From: JBOGFC01 sp050742155
GTDB taxonomy: Bacteria; Actinomycetota; Acidimicrobiia; Spongiisociales; JALYHC01
Assembly: GCA_050742155.1 (NCBI GenBank)
Contig: JBOGFC010000111.1
Span: 1 to 50,678 of the forward strand
Direction: 5' to 3'
DNA: 50,678 nucleotides
Shown: positions 16,239-24,566 of the stretch, one piece after another
Layout of the letters: every line of letters begins with the position of its first letter
Position numbering within the stretch: position 1 is the stretch's first letter
Made by a program: the position numbers and the translations under genes
Notes under the pieces: generated by a model
The model's input: only the letters and a program-made list of their open reading frames with translations
Told to the model about the DNA's origin: nothing
The model's database searches: none

Positions 16239-16268
16239 ATCATATAGCCTGCCGTTGGAGCGTTCCAG
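16239..16268. promoter_or_regulatory. LacI-type operator copy 3 between lacI and iolC, with -10 boxes
   Basis: TTGGAGCGTTCCAG lies at 16255-16268. On the minus strand, TATGAT (16239-16244) is a good -10 for lacI; its -35 would fall within the operator at 17-bp spacing, so autoregulation is likely. On the plus strand, TTGCTC (16220-16225), a 17-bp spacer and TATAGC (16243-16248) form a weak promoter whose start point falls in the operator, giving classical repression of iolC-iolB-iolD. Confidence 0.75.
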
Positions 16269-16302
16269 ATGCCGAGAGAAGACCCCCTCCCCGACCCTCC
16301 CC

Positions 16303-16423
16303 CGAAGGGGGAGGGAGACGATGGCCTCGACCCGGCCTCGAAGGGGGAGGGAAAGGATGGCCTCGACCCGGCCCCGAAGGGGGAGGGAGACGATGGCCTC
16401 GACCCGGCCCCCAAGGGGGAGGG
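16303..16423. repeat. 36-bp tandem repeat before iolC
   Basis: The unit starts CGAAGGGGGAGGG and recurs at 16303, 16339, 16375 and (partial) 16411 with few differences. It stays open in the iolC frame, where it reads KGEGDDGLDPAP about four times. The last unit ends in GGGGAGGGGG, which can serve as the ribosome-binding site for GTG 16443. The KGEGWGGG reading is typical of dispersed GC-rich intergenic repeats rather than a protein domain. Confidence 0.88.
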
Positions 16424-16442
16424 CTGGGGAGGGGGTCTCGAG

Positions 16443-17378
16443 GTGATCACCCTGGGACGGGTGGGGGTGGACCTCTACCCGGAGCAGAGCGGGGTGCCGC
16501 TGGCCGAGGTGCGCAGCTTCGCCAAGTCGCTCGGGGGAACGGCCACCAACGTGGCGGTGGCAGCCGCCCGGCTGGGTCACCGCGTGGCCCTTATCACCAA
16601 GGTGGGGGACGACGGGTTCGGTCTTTACGTTCGACAGGCCCTGCGGCACTTCGGCGTGGACACCCGCTGGGTGGGGACCGACCCGCACCTGCGCACCCCG
16701 GTGGTGTTCGTCGAGCTCTATCCGCCCGACCACTTCCCCATCCTCTTCTACCGGCAGCCCCAGGCCCCCGACATGAACATCCGCCTGGAAGAGCTCGACC
16801 TGGAGGCCATCAGGCAGGTCCCCATCTTGTGGACCACCGGTACCGGCCTCTCAGACGAGCCGAGCCGGACCGCCACCCTGGCGGCCCTGGCGGCCCGGCG
16901 GCGGGCCGGCACCACCATCCACGACCTCGACTACCGGGCGGCATTCTGGGCCTCCCCCGAGGAGGCGGGCCGCTACGCCCGGCAAGCGCTCCAGCACGCC
17001 ACCGTGGCGGTGGGCAACCAGAAAGAGGTGGCGGTGGCGGTGGGCGAGGGCGAACCCCAGGAGCAGGCCGGTCGCCTGGTGGAGCTGGGCGTAGAGCTGG
17101 CGGTTGTCAAGCTCGGGTCGACCGGCGTGCTGGTGGCCGCGGCCGATCTGGTCGAGCACGTCCCGGCCATCCAGGTGGAGGTGGTCAACGGGCTCGGGGC
17201 CGGCGACGCCTTCGGGGGAGCCCTGTGCCACGGAATCCTCTCGGGCTGGGACCCGGTCCGCACCATCCGATTCGCCAATGCCGCCGGGGCCATCGTGGCC
17301 TCGCAACTAGCGTGCGCAGACGTGATGCCCACGGTCGAGGAGGTAGAGGAGCTCCTGGAGCGCAGCCGTGTCGCCTGA
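16443..17378 (+). CDS. iolC: 5-dehydro-2-deoxygluconokinase (IolC), PfkB family
   Basis: This kinase phosphorylates 2-deoxy-5-keto-gluconate in inositol catabolism. From GTG 16443 the product is 311 residues. It begins VITLGRVGVDLYPEQ, carries the PfkB N-signature region GGTATNVAVAAARLG and the ATP/anion-hole signature NGLGAGDAFGGAL. The frame is open back to ATG 16269, which would add 58 residues made of the repeat; I prefer 16443 because kinase homology begins there and a GGAGGGGG lies just upstream. The gene is followed by iolB in an 11-bp overlap. Confidence 0.85.
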   Translation: MITLGRVGVDLYPEQSGVPLAEVRSFAKSLGGTATNVAVAAARLGHRVALITKVGDDGFGLYVRQALRHFGVDTRWVGTDPHLRTPVVFVELYPPDHFPILFYRQPQAPDMNIRLEELDLEAIRQVPILWTTGTGLSDEPSRTATLAALAARRRAGTTIHDLDYRAAFWASPEEAGRYARQALQHATVAVGNQKEVAVAVGEGEPQEQAGRLVELGVELAVVKLGSTGVLVAAADLVEHVPAIQVEVVNGLGAGDAFGGALCHGILSGWDPVRTIRFANAAGAIVASQLACADVMPTVEEVEELLERSRVA

Positions 17379-18324
17379 CCTGCACCGGCCGGCCGGCAGC
17401 ATCGGCGACGGCCGGGACCCGGTCCTGGTGACGCCCGAGCGAGCGGGGTGGAGGTTCACAGGCCTGCGGGTGATCGAGCTCCCGCCGGGCGGCCGGCGGA
17501 CGCTGCAGACGGGGACCACCGAGATGGTGGTCCTTCCCCTGACTGGGGCGGCCACCGTGGAGTGCGAGCAGAAGCGCTTCGACCTGGCCGGCCGCCGCTC
17601 GGTCTTCGAGCGGGTCACCGACTTCTGCTACCTGCCGATCGACGCCGAGGTGCGGATCGAGAGCCCCACCGGCGGCGAGTTCGCTCTCCCTACCGCCCAG
17701 GCGAGCCGTCGGCTCGACCCGGCCTACGGGCCGGCCGAGGAGGTGCCCATCGAGGTCCGGGGGGCCGGAGTCTGCACTCGCCAGGTCACCAACTTCATGA
17801 GCCCGGAGGCCTTCCCGGCCGACCGGCTGGTGGCGGTGGAGGTGCTCACCCCGGAGGGTAATTGGAGCTCATACCCTCCCCACAAGCACGACACCGAGGA
17901 CCACCAGTGCGAGGAGGCCATCCTCGAGGAGATCTACTACTTCCGGATAGCCTTGTCTTCGGGGGGAGCCGCTACAGCTCCCCCCGAACCCCCCATGCGA
18001 CGGGTTCGGGCAGAGGGGGCCCAACGGGCGGCGCCCCCCACACCTTTCGCCATCCATCGCACCTACGCGGCCGACGGCGAGTTCGACATGACGGTGACCG
18101 TCCGCGATGGGGACGTGTTCCTCATCCCGCGCGGCTACCACGGGCCGTCGATCGCCGCTCCCGGCTTCGACCTCTACTACCTGAACGTGCTGGCAGGCCC
18201 GGCCGCCGAGCGCACCATGGCCTTCTGCGACGACCCCAGCTACGCCTGGGTTCGGGAGACTTGGAGCGAGATGCCCACCGACCCCCGGGTGCCGATGACC
18301 TCCGAGAAGGGAGCCCTGCCGTGA
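17368..18324 (+). CDS. iolB: 5-deoxy-glucuronate isomerase (IolB) with in-frame insertion
   Basis: IolB isomerises 5-deoxy-glucuronate to 2-deoxy-5-keto-gluconate. The 318-residue bicupin shows YPPHKHDTEDHQCEEAILEEIYYFR and FLIPRGYHGP, matching the family's metal-binding region. Directly after YYFRI there is a foreign-looking stretch of about 29 residues (roughly 197-225, rich in Gly, Ala, Pro and Arg). It is encoded by strongly palindromic DNA at 17957-18043, after which family sequence resumes at FAIHRTYAADG. GTG 17368 overlaps iolC, and the stop overlaps iolD as GTGA. Whether the enlarged loop is tolerated is unknown. Confidence 0.87.
   Translation: MSPDLHRPAGSIGDGRDPVLVTPERAGWRFTGLRVIELPPGGRRTLQTGTTEMVVLPLTGAATVECEQKRFDLAGRRSVFERVTDFCYLPIDAEVRIESPTGGEFALPTAQASRRLDPAYGPAEEVPIEVRGAGVCTRQVTNFMSPEAFPADRLVAVEVLTPEGNWSSYPPHKHDTEDHQCEEAILEEIYYFRIALSSGGAATAPPEPPMRRVRAEGAQRAAPPTPFAIHRTYAADGEFDMTVTVRDGDVFLIPRGYHGPSIAAPGFDLYYLNVLAGPAAERTMAFCDDPSYAWVRETWSEMPTDPRVPMTSEKGALP
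17957..18043. repeat. Palindromic GC-rich element inside iolB
   Basis: TTCGGGGGGAGC (17958-17969) pairs perfectly with GCTCCCCCCGAA (17977-17988) across a 7-base loop. A competing stem pairs CCCGAACCC (17983-17991) with GGGTTCGGG (18002-18010). A further G-rich/C-rich pair follows to about 18040. The element keeps the iolB frame. It resembles protein-coding palindromic insertions known from other bacteria, but its family is not identified here. Confidence 0.75.
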
Positions 18325-20183
18325 CCACCCGACGCCTCACCACCGCCCAGGCCCTCATCCAGTTCCTGGCCAACCAGTACGTGGAGCGGGACGGGCGGGA
18401 GCACCGGTTCTTCGCCGGGGTGTTCGGCATCTTCGGGCACGGCAACGTGGCGGGAGTGGGACAGGCCCTGCAGGAGGCCGGCGACCGGCTCCGCTACTAC
18501 CAGGCTCGCAACGAGCAGGCGATGGTCCACATGGCGGCCGGTTACGCCAAGATGCGCGACCGCCTCTCCACCTTCGCCTGCACCTCTTCCATAGGCCCCG
18601 GGGCCACCAACATGGTGACCGGGGCGGCCGGGGCCACCATCAACCGCTTGCCGGTGCTGCTCCTGCCCGGCGACATCTTCGCTACCCGGACGGTGGCACC
18701 GGTGCTCCAACAGCTCGAGTCGCCCTGGTCGCAGGACCTCTCGGTAAACGACGCCTTCCGGCCGGTGTCCCGCTACTGGGACCGCATCAACCGACCCGAG
18801 CAACTGGTCACCTCGCTGATGGAGGCCATGCGGGTGCTGACCAACCAGGCGGAGACCGGGGCGGTGACCATCGCCCTCCCCCAGGACGTGCAGGCGGAGG
18901 CCTGGGACTTCCCCGAGCGGCTCTTCGAGAAGCGGATCTGGACCATCTCTCGCCCGGTGCCGGACGAGCGGCTGGTCTCTCGGGCCGCCGGCTGGATCCG
19001 CCGGGCCGAGCGCCCCCTCATGGTGGCCGGGGGAGGGGTCATCTACAGCGAGGCCACCGAGGCCCTGGCCGAGTTCTGCCGGGCGACCGGCATCCCGGTG
19101 GGTGAGACGCAGGCTGGCAAGGGGTCGCTTCCCTACGATCACCCCTCCTCGCTGGGGGCCATCGGAGTGAGCGGTACCCCGGGCGCCAACCGGATGGCCC
19201 GGGAGGCCGACCTGGTGATCGGGGTCGGGACCCGCTACTCCGACTTCACCTCGGCGTCCAAGACCGCCTTCCAGCATCCTGACGTGCGGTTCATCAACGT
19301 GAACCTGGCCGACTTCGACGCCCACAAGCACGCCGGCCTGGCCCTGGTGGGCGATGCCCGCGCCACCCTGGAGGCTCTCGCCCAAGCGCTGCAGGGTCAC
19401 CGGGTGATCGAGTCACACCGGGAGCAGGCGGCCAGCTTCAACCGTGAATGGGATGAGGAGGTAGAGCGGATCTACCGCCTGGGCCACCAGCCTCTCCCCA
19501 GCCAGGGGGAGGTGATCGGGGCGGTCAACGAGGCCGCCTCCCCCACCGACGTGGTGGTCTGCGCGGCTGGCAGCCTGCCCGGCGACTTGCACAAGCTGTG
19601 GCGGACCCGCGACCCGAAGGGCTACCACCTCGAGTACGGCTACTCGTGCATGGGCTATGAGGTGGCCGGCGGCCTGGGGGTGAAGATGGCCGCTCCCGAA
19701 CGCGAGGTCTACGTCATGGTGGGCGACGGGTCCTGGCTGATGATGTCCTCCGAGATCGTCACCTCCCTCCAGGAGGGCAACAAGCTGATCGTGGTGCTGA
19801 TCGACAACCACGGCTTCGGCTCCATCGCCGGGCTCTCCGAGTCGGTCGGGTCGGAGGGCTTCGGCACCAGCCATCGCTACCGGGCGGAGGACGGAAACCT
19901 CGCCGGCGAGTACCTACCCATCGACCTGGCCGCCAACGCCGCCAGCCTGGGGGCGGAGGTCATCCCCGCCAAGACGCTGGCCGACCTCCGCCAGGCGCTC
20001 GTCCAAGCCAAGCAGGCCGACCGCACCACGGTGGTCACCATCGAGACCGACCCCGATGTCCGGGTCGGTGGCTACGAGTCGTGGTGGGACGTACCGGTGG
20101 CGGAGACCGCCACCATGGAGTCGGTGCAGGCCGCCCGCAAGCAGTACGAAGAAGACCGCCGCAAGGAGCGGCCCTACCTGTAA
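18321..20183 (+). CDS. iolD: 3D-(3,5/4)-trihydroxycyclohexane-1,2-dione hydrolase (IolD)
   Basis: This ThDP-dependent enzyme opens the inositol-derived ring to 5-deoxy-glucuronate. The product has 620 residues, the usual family length. Seen are the N-terminal FGIFGHGNVAGVGQAL with the cofactor-side glutamate in ARNEQAMVHMAAGYA. The C-terminal ThDP/Mg motif begins GDGSWLMMSSEI and reaches its Asn in LIDNHGFGS. GTG 18321 forms a GTGA overlap with the iolB stop. The open frame extends further upstream but that part is the shadow of iolB. Confidence 0.93.
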   Translation: MTTRRLTTAQALIQFLANQYVERDGREHRFFAGVFGIFGHGNVAGVGQALQEAGDRLRYYQARNEQAMVHMAAGYAKMRDRLSTFACTSSIGPGATNMVTGAAGATINRLPVLLLPGDIFATRTVAPVLQQLESPWSQDLSVNDAFRPVSRYWDRINRPEQLVTSLMEAMRVLTNQAETGAVTIALPQDVQAEAWDFPERLFEKRIWTISRPVPDERLVSRAAGWIRRAERPLMVAGGGVIYSEATEALAEFCRATGIPVGETQAGKGSLPYDHPSSLGAIGVSGTPGANRMAREADLVIGVGTRYSDFTSASKTAFQHPDVRFINVNLADFDAHKHAGLALVGDARATLEALAQALQGHRVIESHREQAASFNREWDEEVERIYRLGHQPLPSQGEVIGAVNEAASPTDVVVCAAGSLPGDLHKLWRTRDPKGYHLEYGYSCMGYEVAGGLGVKMAAPEREVYVMVGDGSWLMMSSEIVTSLQEGNKLIVVLIDNHGFGSIAGLSESVGSEGFGTSHRYRAEDGNLAGEYLPIDLAANAASLGAEVIPAKTLADLRQALVQAKQADRTTVVTIETDPDVRVGGYESWWDVPVAETATMESVQAARKQYEEDRRKERPYL

Positions 20184-20221
20184 GTCACCCCCGCTCCCCT
20201 TGGGGGGGGATGGGGGGAGGG
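20184..20221. terminator. GC-rich hairpin between convergent iolD and PHP genes
   Basis: The 38-bp gap is almost only C-runs followed by G-runs (CCCCGCTCCCC, then GGGGGGGGATGGGGGGAGGG) and can fold into a hairpin. It lacks a T-run, so termination is only plausible. It belongs to the same compositional class as the repeats at 16303, 29346, 34049 and 35909. Confidence 0.4.
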
Positions 20222-21172
20222 TCATCGACCCGCCCCGTCCCCGAACAGCGGTTGGGTCCAGGCGGCGGCTCCCCCGCTCGAGGTCACCCGCGCCCGCACG
20301 TAGAGGTCACCGTCGGCCAGCCGGTAGTCGGGGCCTAGCGAGTGATCCTCGTGGAGGACCGCGCCGCCCTTCCCGAAGAAGGTGGTGGTGTAGACGAAGT
20401 CGGCGACTTGCCTGATGCGGAGCCTCAGGTGGTGGTCCTCGCTGGCGACCTCTTCCAGCTCGACACCCGTGGAGACGTAGAAGTCACCACGCCGCAGCGA
20501 TCCCACCACCTCCTCCCGGCTGAGGTGGTCGGCCCGGGCCACCACCCAACCCCGGCCGGGGTTGGACAGCTGGGGCCCCCAATCCTTGAAGTGGTGGGCG
20601 TCGTCCACCCCCACCCCGAAGAGGCGGTGCCCGGCGGAGAGCAGGGCGTCCCACATCTCCTCCAGGCCGGGCCGCCCTCCCCCGCCCGGGTTGTGGACCA
20701 GCGGGTGGCCGTTCCAGATCTCGAAATGGGTCAGGCCATGTAGCGAGGCGATGTGCTCCACGGTGACCGACCAGCGGAAGTTGGGATGGTTCAGGACCGG
20801 CAGGCCATCCATGCCCCGCACCGCGTCGATGCACCTCTGCAGCACCTCCACGACGCTCGATCCGCCCTGTGCCCCGACGGTCTTGGCCGTATCGATCGTG
20901 TTGACGTGCAGCTCATGACGCTCGGAGTCGTCCTCGAAGGCATCCGTCACCTCCTCGCCGGGGATGAGGAGCATGGGGTGCCGGCCGAGCCGCTCGCTCT
21001 CCCGGTCCAGCTCTCGTTGCAGCTCGTCGACCGACGTCAGGTAGTTGTGGTCGGAGAGGACCAGGAAGTCGTAGCCGTGGTCCCGGTACCAATGGGCCAC
21101 CTCGCCGGGCGAGCTGTCCCCGTCCGAGTTGAGGGTATGGGTGTGGGTGTTCCCCTTGAACCAGGCGGTCAC
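20222..21172 (-). CDS. PHP-domain metal-dependent phosphoesterase family protein
   Basis: The 316-residue cytoplasmic protein has the PHP metal-binding motifs: GNTHTHTLNSDGD (residues 7-19), YDFLVLSDHN, PGEEVTD, PVLNHPNFRW and GVGVDDAHH. The C-terminal part after about residue 220 is beta-rich. Substrate is not predictable; family members hydrolyse phosphoesters. Its ATG overlaps the stop of the aminotransferase (ATGA at 21169-21172), so both are probably co-expressed. Confidence 0.82.
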   Translation of the reverse strand: MTAWFKGNTHTHTLNSDGDSSPGEVAHWYRDHGYDFLVLSDHNYLTSVDELQRELDRESERLGRHPMLLIPGEEVTDAFEDDSERHELHVNTIDTAKTVGAQGGSSVVEVLQRCIDAVRGMDGLPVLNHPNFRWSVTVEHIASLHGLTHFEIWNGHPLVHNPGGGGRPGLEEMWDALLSAGHRLFGVGVDDAHHFKDWGPQLSNPGRGWVVARADHLSREEVVGSLRRGDFYVSTGVELEEVASEDHHLRLRIRQVADFVYTTTFFGKGGAVLHEDHSLGPDYRLADGDLYVRARVTSSGGAAAWTQPLFGDGAGR

Positions 21173-22341
21173 AGCTTGTCCAGCGCTCGGCGGATGCCCC
21201 GCACCGCCTGGCGGATGCGCTGGTCGTTCTCCACCAGGGCGAAGCGCACGTGCCGGTCACCCGATGGCCCGAAGCCGATCCCGGGGCTCACCGCCACCCT
21301 GGCCTCCTCGAGGAGGAAGATGGTGAACTCGAGCGAGCCCATCTCGGCATAAGGGCCGGGAATCTCGGCCCAGACGAACATGGTCCCCTGCGGCTTCTCG
21401 ACCTTCCAGCCGGCCCGGTTGAGCCCCTCCACCAGGCAGTTACGGCGGCCACGGTAGATCTCCGCCACGCGTCTCGGGTAGTCGTCCTCCTCATTGAGGG
21501 CCACGATCGAGGCGATCTGGATGGGCTGGAAGGTCCCGTAGTCGAGATACGACTTGAGCTTGGCGAGGGCGTCCACCATGGCCGGGTTGCCGGCCACGAA
21601 CCCCACCCGCCAGCCGGGCATGGAGTGGCCCTTGGTCAGTGAGTAGAGCTCGACCCCCACCTCCTTGGCACCGGCGACCTGCAGCAGGCTGGGAGGGTCG
21701 TACCCGTCGAAGGCCACGTCGGCGTAGGCGAAGTCGTGCACCAGCATCACCCCGTGCTCGACGGCGAAGTCGACCAGCCGCTCGAAGAAACCCAGCTCCA
21801 CGCAGGTGGTGGTGGGGTTGTGCGGAAAGGAGACCACGATAACCCGAGGACGCGGCCAGGAATGAAGGAAATCCTCCCGCAGGCGTCCGAAGAAGTCGGC
21901 ATCCGGGGAGAGGGGCACTCGATGGACCTCCGCCCCGGCCAGCACCGGTGCGTAGATGTGGATCGGATAAGAGGGCTCCGGAACCAGCGCCACGTCGCCC
22001 GGCTGGACCAGCGCCCACATCAGGTGAGAGAGGCCTTCCTTGGCCCCGATCGTGTTGATGACCTCGCTCTCGGGGTCGAGCTCCACCCCGAACCGGCGCC
22101 GGTAGCGGTCGGCGGCCGCCTTGCGCAGGTTGGGCAGGCCCCGGGAGGCCGAGTAGCGGTGATTGCGAGGGTTGCGGACCGCCTCGGCCAGCTTCTCGAC
22201 CACGGCGGGAGGAGAAGGGATGTCGGGGTTGCCGAATCCCAGATCGATCACGTCCTGTCCGGCCCGGCGGGCCCGGAGCTTCAGCTCGTTGACCTGGGCG
22301 AAGACGTAGGGAGGCAGGCTCTCGATGCGTCGAAGCTCCAT
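21169..22341 (-). CDS. Class I/II aminotransferase, AlaC-like
   Basis: The 390-residue PLP enzyme starts MELRRIESLPPYVFAQVNEL, close to the AlaC/LL-DAP-type aminotransferase group. It shows DLGFGNPD, SFPHNPTTTC, the aspartate region HDFAYADVAFDG and the PLP lysine in YSLTKGHSMPGWR. AlaC makes alanine from pyruvate and glutamate; substrate here is inferred only from family resemblance. I chose ATG 22341 because family sequence begins there; no clear ribosome-binding site precedes it. Confidence 0.85.
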   Translation of the reverse strand: MELRRIESLPPYVFAQVNELKLRARRAGQDVIDLGFGNPDIPSPPAVVEKLAEAVRNPRNHRYSASRGLPNLRKAAADRYRRRFGVELDPESEVINTIGAKEGLSHLMWALVQPGDVALVPEPSYPIHIYAPVLAGAEVHRVPLSPDADFFGRLREDFLHSWPRPRVIVVSFPHNPTTTCVELGFFERLVDFAVEHGVMLVHDFAYADVAFDGYDPPSLLQVAGAKEVGVELYSLTKGHSMPGWRVGFVAGNPAMVDALAKLKSYLDYGTFQPIQIASIVALNEEDDYPRRVAEIYRGRRNCLVEGLNRAGWKVEKPQGTMFVWAEIPGPYAEMGSLEFTIFLLEEARVAVSPGIGFGPSGDRHVRFALVENDQRIRQAVRGIRRALDKL

Positions 22342-22346
22342 CGGGG

Positions 22347-23261
22347 TCAGCGTACCAAGGCCGATCTCGGACGCCGGGCGGGCGGTCCTCCGGCGAACGC
22401 CAGGCCGCCGCCCACCAGCAGCACCACGATGCTCCCCAGCAACGTGGGGGTGTAGAGGTGGGCGGCCAGCCGGGCGGTCGTGTCGGCCACGCCCTCCTCG
22501 GCCAGTGCCGCCACCCCGAGGAGGGCCACCCCCGCCCCGGCCAGGATGAGTGACGGCGCCACCAAGCCTCGCCCCAGCCAGATGAGCCGGGTAGCGCGGG
22601 GCGCCACCAGCGGCAGAGCCAGCAGGGCGGCCAGCGCGGCCCCCGCCACCAGCAGACGGTTCTGCCGAGAGACGGAGCCCGCCCAGCCGGCCGCCTCCCA
22701 GCGCAGCGGCCGCACTTCCTGCCGATCGGGCACATCGGCCAGCACCACTTCGGGGCCGGGCACCGGCAAGCTCGCCAGGGCGACCTCCGGGCTCAATCCT
22801 TCCGGCCGGCAGGTGGGTGGCCGGCCCGGCTCCGGGAGAGCTTCGGCGCCACAGACGGGTAAGGAGAGGTAGAGGGCGCGCAAGACCTCCGGCCACCGGG
22901 CGGCTAAGCGCTCCTTGGGGCCGGCCAGCTCCAGCACCGCCACCGAGTCGGCACCGCCGCCTCGCGCAGCGATGACGACGGAGACGGTGGCGGCGGCCAC
23001 CCATTGGTCGTCGAGCACCTCGGCCATGATCCCCTCCAGCATGGGGGTGGCGGTCACGGGCACGCCGGTCGCCTCCCGAACCTCTTCGGCCACCCGCTGG
23101 GCGGCCCGCTGCCGCAGGAGCTCGGCGACGCCGGCCTCTTCCACGGCGGCGGCCATCACGATGGGGTCCAAGAGGCGCGGCACCACCAGCCATACCGCCA
23201 CCGCCACCGGCCCCACCACCGCCAGGGCCACCACCAGGAGCGCCAGAACGAGCGTACGCAC
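22347..23261 (-). CDS. Membrane protein of unknown function
   Basis: I do not recognise a family. The 304-residue product has an N-terminal hydrophobic segment (about residues 3-30), an extracellular region of about 170 residues with two Cys (CGAEALPEPGRPPTC) that could form a disulfide, and about three more hydrophobic segments between 205 and 295. It starts with GTG and ends 5 bp before the aminotransferase start, suggesting one transcription unit. Confidence 0.65.
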   Translation of the reverse strand: MRTLVLALLVVALAVVGPVAVAVWLVVPRLLDPIVMAAAVEEAGVAELLRQRAAQRVAEEVREATGVPVTATPMLEGIMAEVLDDQWVAAATVSVVIAARGGGADSVAVLELAGPKERLAARWPEVLRALYLSLPVCGAEALPEPGRPPTCRPEGLSPEVALASLPVPGPEVVLADVPDRQEVRPLRWEAAGWAGSVSRQNRLLVAGAALAALLALPLVAPRATRLIWLGRGLVAPSLILAGAGVALLGVAALAEEGVADTTARLAAHLYTPTLLGSIVVLLVGGGLAFAGGPPARRPRSALVR

Positions 23262-23281
23262 GCACGCCAGGGTAGAGCCGG

Positions 23282-24049
23282 CTAGGCCCGGGTTCGGGTA
23301 TCCCTCAGGGCGGGCAGCACCTCCTCGGCGAACCGCTCCATGGACCTCTCGCCCACCAAGGTGAGGACCAGCTCGTCCGCCCCGGCGGCCAGGTACGGCT
23401 GCAGCTCATCGAGCACGACGGGTCCCATCGCCACCCGTCCCCCCCAGCTGATCGTGAGCGGACGATCGGCCGCCCTCCGTATCTCCCGGGCGCTTCTCCG
23501 GAGCTCCTCGGGAGAGCCACCCCACTGATTCCAGCCCGAAGCCCGCGCCGCCGCCAGGCGGCGCAGCTCAGCGGAGCGACCCCCGATCCACACCTCCGGT
23601 CCCGGAACCGCCGGAAGGGCGAGCTCCGGGGCGTCCAGCGCCTCGAGCGTGCGGCGCAGCGACTCGACCCGCTCGGCGGCCGTTCCGAAGCGAAGCCCGT
23701 ACGACTCGAACTCGTCCTGCGAAAGCCGGTCGGAGACTCCCAGGCCCAGCACCAGGCGGCCTCCGCTGATGGCCTGGACGGTCCAGGCGGCGCGGGCCGT
23801 CGTCCAGGCGGGTCGGGCGGGGGCCCGCAGCACCAGCGACCCCACCCGGATGCGCTCGGTGACCGCCGCCACCGCCGCCAGCGCGGTGAGGCCCTCGAAG
23901 ATCGGCCGGTCCTTCCCGGCCAGGGGGAAGAAGTGATCGAACACGAACACGCCATCAAACCCGAGCTGCTCGGCCCGACGGGCTGAGCCCAGCATCACCT
24001 CCGGATCGGCGGTGAACTGGCGGAGGGTGACCGAGACTCGAGGCGCCAC
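23282..24049 (-). CDS. LLM-class oxidoreductase, probably F420-dependent
   Basis: The 255-residue luciferase-like TIM barrel shows RAEQLGFDGVFVFDHFFP near residue 25, TERIRVGSLVLRAPARPA, GGRLVLGLGVSD and PEVWIGGRS. Many actinobacterial members of this family use coenzyme F420 (established knowledge); FMN use cannot be excluded. It is slightly shorter than the usual 280-330. GTG 24049 is the start. It follows the DUF1232 gene by 4 bp. Confidence 0.8.
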   Translation of the reverse strand: MAPRVSVTLRQFTADPEVMLGSARRAEQLGFDGVFVFDHFFPLAGKDRPIFEGLTALAAVAAVTERIRVGSLVLRAPARPAWTTARAAWTVQAISGGRLVLGLGVSDRLSQDEFESYGLRFGTAAERVESLRRTLEALDAPELALPAVPGPEVWIGGRSAELRRLAAARASGWNQWGGSPEELRRSAREIRRAADRPLTISWGGRVAMGPVVLDELQPYLAAGADELVLTLVGERSMERFAEEVLPALRDTRTRA

Positions 24050-24053
24050 CCCG

Positions 24054-24494
24054 CTAGGGTCGCTCCACGTAGCGGGCCACCGCCCGCCGGAGCGGCCAGG
24101 GGACCCGCTCGGCGCCCCAGGCGAGGATGCCCTTCACGACCTCGAGCACGTCGCCGGAGCCATCCCAGTGCTCCTGGACCAGCTCCTCCCCCACCCCATT
24201 GATCAAATGGTGGAGCGCCAGCGCGGCCAGCACCAGGTCGTCGGCCTGGCCCAGCACCGGGATGGCGTCGGGGATGAGGTCGATGGGCGATACCAGGTAG
24301 CCGAGGATGACGACGACAAAAGCCCGGGTGCGGAACGGCACCCGCGGGTCCCGCATCAGCCGCCCCAGCAGCTTGACGAGGTTCGGCAGGAGGCGGGCCA
24401 TCTCCCGCAGCCAGCCTTCGGGTGGCTGGTGAGGCCGGCCGAGCCGGTGGTCCTCGGGGGGAACCACTTCGTCGGGTACGAGCGGGTCGCTCAT
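24054..24494 (-). CDS. DUF1232 (YkvA-like) membrane-associated protein
   Basis: The 146-residue protein has the DUF1232 core, RTRAFVVVILGYLVSPIDLI then PDAIPVLGQADDLVLAALAL, which typically forms two hydrophobic helices with an SPIDLIPD turn. Function of the family is not settled. It heads the minus-strand group and diverges from the small coiled-coil gene across about 70 bp. Confidence 0.85.
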   Translation of the reverse strand: MSDPLVPDEVVPPEDHRLGRPHQPPEGWLREMARLLPNLVKLLGRLMRDPRVPFRTRAFVVVILGYLVSPIDLIPDAIPVLGQADDLVLAALALHHLINGVGEELVQEHWDGSGDVLEVVKGILAWGAERVPWPLRRAVARYVERP

Positions 24495-24566
24495 GCCGAG
24501 CCCTTCCGGTTGGCCGGGAGCCTTTTGTCACACCCAGGGTGCAAGATGGCGGAGGAGGGAGGTGAG

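Noticed and set aside
16303..16423. Possible CRISPR array (36-bp periodicity)
   Set aside because: The whole unit is repeated, including what would be the spacer, so it is a tandem repeat.
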